The notes under the pieces: generated by a model
Database searches by the model: none
Seen by the model: the letters and a program-made list of their open reading frames with translations, nothing else
What the model was told of the DNA's origin: nothing
DNA from: Phycisphaerales bacterium
GTDB lineage: Bacteria; Planctomycetota; Phycisphaerae; Tepidisphaerales; Tepidisphaeraceae
Assembly (NCBI GenBank): GCA_028288775.1
Contig: JAQGHP010000176.1
Coordinates: 1 to 5,782, forward strand
Reading direction: 5' to 3'
DNA: 5,782 bases
Part shown: positions 4,860 through 5,782 of the stretch, piece after piece
Layout: the number at the start of each line of letters is the position of its first letter
Numbering within the stretch: the first letter of the stretch is position 1
Position numbers and translations under genes: made by a program

Positions 4860-5471
4860 TTAATCCTTCTGCTTCGTCGCCCCCAGCTCTTTCGCGATCT
4901 CGCTCTCCAGTTCATCGAGCTTCCCCAACTCCTGCTTTTCCGCGGCCAGCACGTCCGCCTGGATCATCCGGTCGATCTCGTCATCGCTCACGAGTTCGTC
5001 TTTCGAGGAGGTGGCCGCCGATCCGGAGATCGCGCTTTGCTCCATGGAGTCGAGGAAGACTTCCATGCGCTCTTCCATGCTGCCGGCCTGGGAGACGGCG
5101 CGTTCCCACTGCGCCTGGGTCTTGGTGAGGTCGAGCTCGCCGAAGACGCGGCCGATTTCTCGCGCCATCAAATTCATCGACTCGGCGAACTGCGCGCTCG
5201 CCTGCGCCTGGGCCTGGATGAGCATGGCGTTCTTCATCGCCAGCAGCTGCCGCTCGAGCATCTTCTTCACGACGGCGGTTTTCTTCAGCGCGCCGCGGAT
5301 AAACTGGTACTGCTGCTCATCGCCGATCTTGCGGGCGTGCTGGGCGTTTTTGATGAAGTCTTCGGAGAATTTCTCCTGCTGGCGGATGGATTTCTCGATC
5401 GACCGCATCCCGCCGCGGATTTTCATCTCCCGCTCAACCCGCCGCTCGTCTTTGTTTTTGAACAGGCCCAT
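4860..5471 (-). CDS. ESCRT-III-like protein of the Snf7/CHMP type
   Basis: A 203-residue, almost wholly helical, soluble protein. It has the ESCRT-III layout: a short MGLF start, as in CHMP3; a basic first half (residues 1-90: 21 Lys/Arg, 11 Asp/Glu) predicted to form the alpha1-alpha2 hairpin (about 10-47 and 51-115); and an acidic second half (91-203: 12 Lys/Arg, 25 Asp/Glu). SMEERMEVFLDSMEQSAI (131-148) followed by DDEIDRMI (163-170) matches in order and spacing the alpha4-alpha5 region of CHMP3/Vps24. ESCRT-III subunits polymerise on membranes and drive scission with the ATPase Vps4. The C-terminus (DELESEIAKELGATK, 186-200) only loosely resembles an MIT-interacting motif, and no Vps4 is in the window. 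It lacks the look of bacterial PspA/Vipp1. GGAAG lies five bases before the ATG. First gene of a three-gene unit. Homology is judged by eye; other coiled-coil families remain possible. Confidence 0.75.
   Translation of the reverse strand: MGLFKNKDERRVEREMKIRGGMRSIEKSIRQQEKFSEDFIKNAQHARKIGDEQQYQFIRGALKKTAVVKKMLERQLLAMKNAMLIQAQAQASAQFAESMNLMAREIGRVFGELDLTKTQAQWERAVSQAGSMEERMEVFLDSMEQSAISGSAATSSKDELVSDDEIDRMIQADVLAAEKQELGKLDELESEIAKELGATKQKD
4864..4868 (-). promoter_or_regulatory. Ribosome binding site inside the 3' end of the ESCRT-III-like gene
   Basis: On the minus strand AAGGA lies five bases before the ATG at 4858, within the last codons of the upstream gene. It fixes the start of the 151-residue protein over the longer upstream frame and, with a stop-to-start gap of one base (TAA-A-ATG), indicates translational coupling. 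Confidence 0.7.
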
Positions 5472-5501
5472 GCGTGCTTCCCGGTAAAATGCCTTCCCCC
5501 G

Positions 5502-5507
5502 ATTCTA
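5502..5507 (-). promoter_or_regulatory. Candidate -10 element for the ESCRT-III-like operon
   Basis: Read on the minus strand, TAGAAT matches TATAAT at five of six positions and ends 30 bases before the ATG at 5471, giving a plausible leader of about 24 bases that contains the GGAAG ribosome site. The -35 region at 17-bp spacing (TTCCTC, 5530-5525) is poor. No other candidate promoter is seen between the three genes, so all may be transcribed from here. Confidence 0.4.
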
Positions 5508-5663
5508 GCCGGGCGCGGGCGAACGAGGAATGGAAACCCGGGAGTGTGGCCCGAGGACGGAACAGAACCGTGGCGTTTGCAGGTCCGCCCAACCTAAAAC
5601 GCCCGGCAGAATTTCGGAGTCGGGGCGTGTCGTCCCCTTCGACTGCGCTCAGAGCAGGCCGGT
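5508..5663. other. Upstream region without a recognisable gene
   Basis: Short open frames run through this stretch, but their translations are low-complexity and Arg/Pro-rich, and none has a ribosome site or recognisable domain. A CCTTCGACTGCGCTCAGAGC stretch (5636-5655) resembles a sequence type often seen in dispersed intergenic repeats; that is from memory and untested. I see no RNA gene or operator. Confidence 0.45.
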
Positions 5664-5678
5664 CGGGCCGCAGGCCCG
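5664..5678. repeat. Short GC hairpin
   Basis: CGGGCC (5664-5669) pairs with GGCCCG (5673-5678) around the loop GCA. It stands nine bases before a second, larger hairpin (5688-5715) and probably belongs to the same composite intergenic repeat. Confidence 0.5.
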
Positions 5679-5686
5679 CGTCTGGT

Positions 5687-5728
5687 CCCCTCTCCCTCGT
5701 ACTCGGGGGAGAGGGTTAGGGTGAGGGG
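5687..5728. repeat. REP-like palindrome with two alternative right arms
   Basis: CCCTCTCCC (5688-5696) pairs with GGGAGAGGG (5707-5715); one T-G pair and two G-C pairs extend the stem to 12 bp with a TACT loop. A second right arm, GGGTGAGGGG (5719-5728), can pair with CCCCTCTCCC (5687-5696) at nine of ten positions, so the two arms compete. Sequences of this CCCTCTCCC...GGGAGAGGG type recur between genes in many GC-rich bacteria. It lies upstream of the ESCRT-III-like operon, so a terminator for a gene to the right is possible. Confidence 0.7.
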
Positions 5729-5740
5729 CGGAACGTCGAA

Positions 5741-5765
5741 GTGCGCGTTGATGCCCAACACGCAC
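5741..5765. repeat. Imperfect hairpin near the right edge
   Basis: GTGCGCGTTG (5741-5750) is complementary to CAACACGCAC (5756-5765) except at one C-A position, around a 5-base loop. There is no T-tract or neighbouring gene in view to say whether it is a terminator, an operator or part of the adjoining repeat. An ATG at 5751 opens a frame to the window edge, too short to judge. Confidence 0.35.
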
Positions 5766-5782
5766 TCTCACGCTCGGCCCCT

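Noticed and set aside
4845..5597. 250-codon plus-strand frame opposite the ESCRT-III-like gene
   Set aside because: Leu/His/Asp/Arg-rich antisense of a helical protein; the minus strand has the ESCRT-III layout, a ribosome site and operon context.
5474..5724. Two short plus-strand frames near the right edge
   Set aside because: They translate through the hairpin repeats, ending in Leu-Val-Leu-Gly-Gly-Glu-Gly-type residues, with no start signals.

Overview
This GC-rich window looks like chromosomal DNA from a planctomycete, probably of the Phycisphaerae type. The lineage call is an inference from four things: a very long surface-type protein with a degenerate LEPR-XLL-like motif near its N-terminus, its RTX, PKD and beta-helix modules, weak or absent Shine-Dalgarno sites on several genes, and intergenic DNA full of hairpin-forming repeats.

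Layout. Positions 1-315 hold no gene I can defend, only a pair of short direct repeats, a 6-bp hairpin and small doubtful reading frames. From 316 to 3264 (+) runs one modular secreted or surface protein: Ala-rich N-terminus, LEPR-XLL-like motif, 14 in-register RTX nonapeptides, a long Ser-Thr-Gly linker, a PKD domain and a right-handed parallel beta-helix. A repeat-rich gap follows, with a 26-bp perfect inverted repeat (3359-3429) and three tandem TTTTTAC heptamers. A short ArsR-type winged-helix regulator lies at 3617-3931 (+), with a -10-like hexamer so close to its ATG that the mRNA may be nearly leaderless.

Convergent with it, on the minus strand, is a tight three-gene unit reading 5471 to 4000. 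Its first gene encodes a 203-residue protein that resembles eukaryotic ESCRT-III (Snf7/CHMP, nearest by eye to CHMP3/Vps24 and CHMP1/2). The second encodes an unrecognised 151-residue protein that starts 1 nt after the first stop. The third encodes a PIN-domain nuclease whose start overlaps the second gene by 8 nt. A hairpin without a T-tract lies at the junction with arsR. Positions 5472-5782 hold the likely promoter of this unit and dispersed-repeat-like hairpins.

The observation most worth pursuing is the CHMP-like gene. The well-described bacterial ESCRT-III relatives are PspA and Vipp1, and this protein does not look like them by eye. Its tight coupling to an orphan protein and a PIN nuclease could mark an undescribed membrane-remodelling or stress module; that joint function is inference only.
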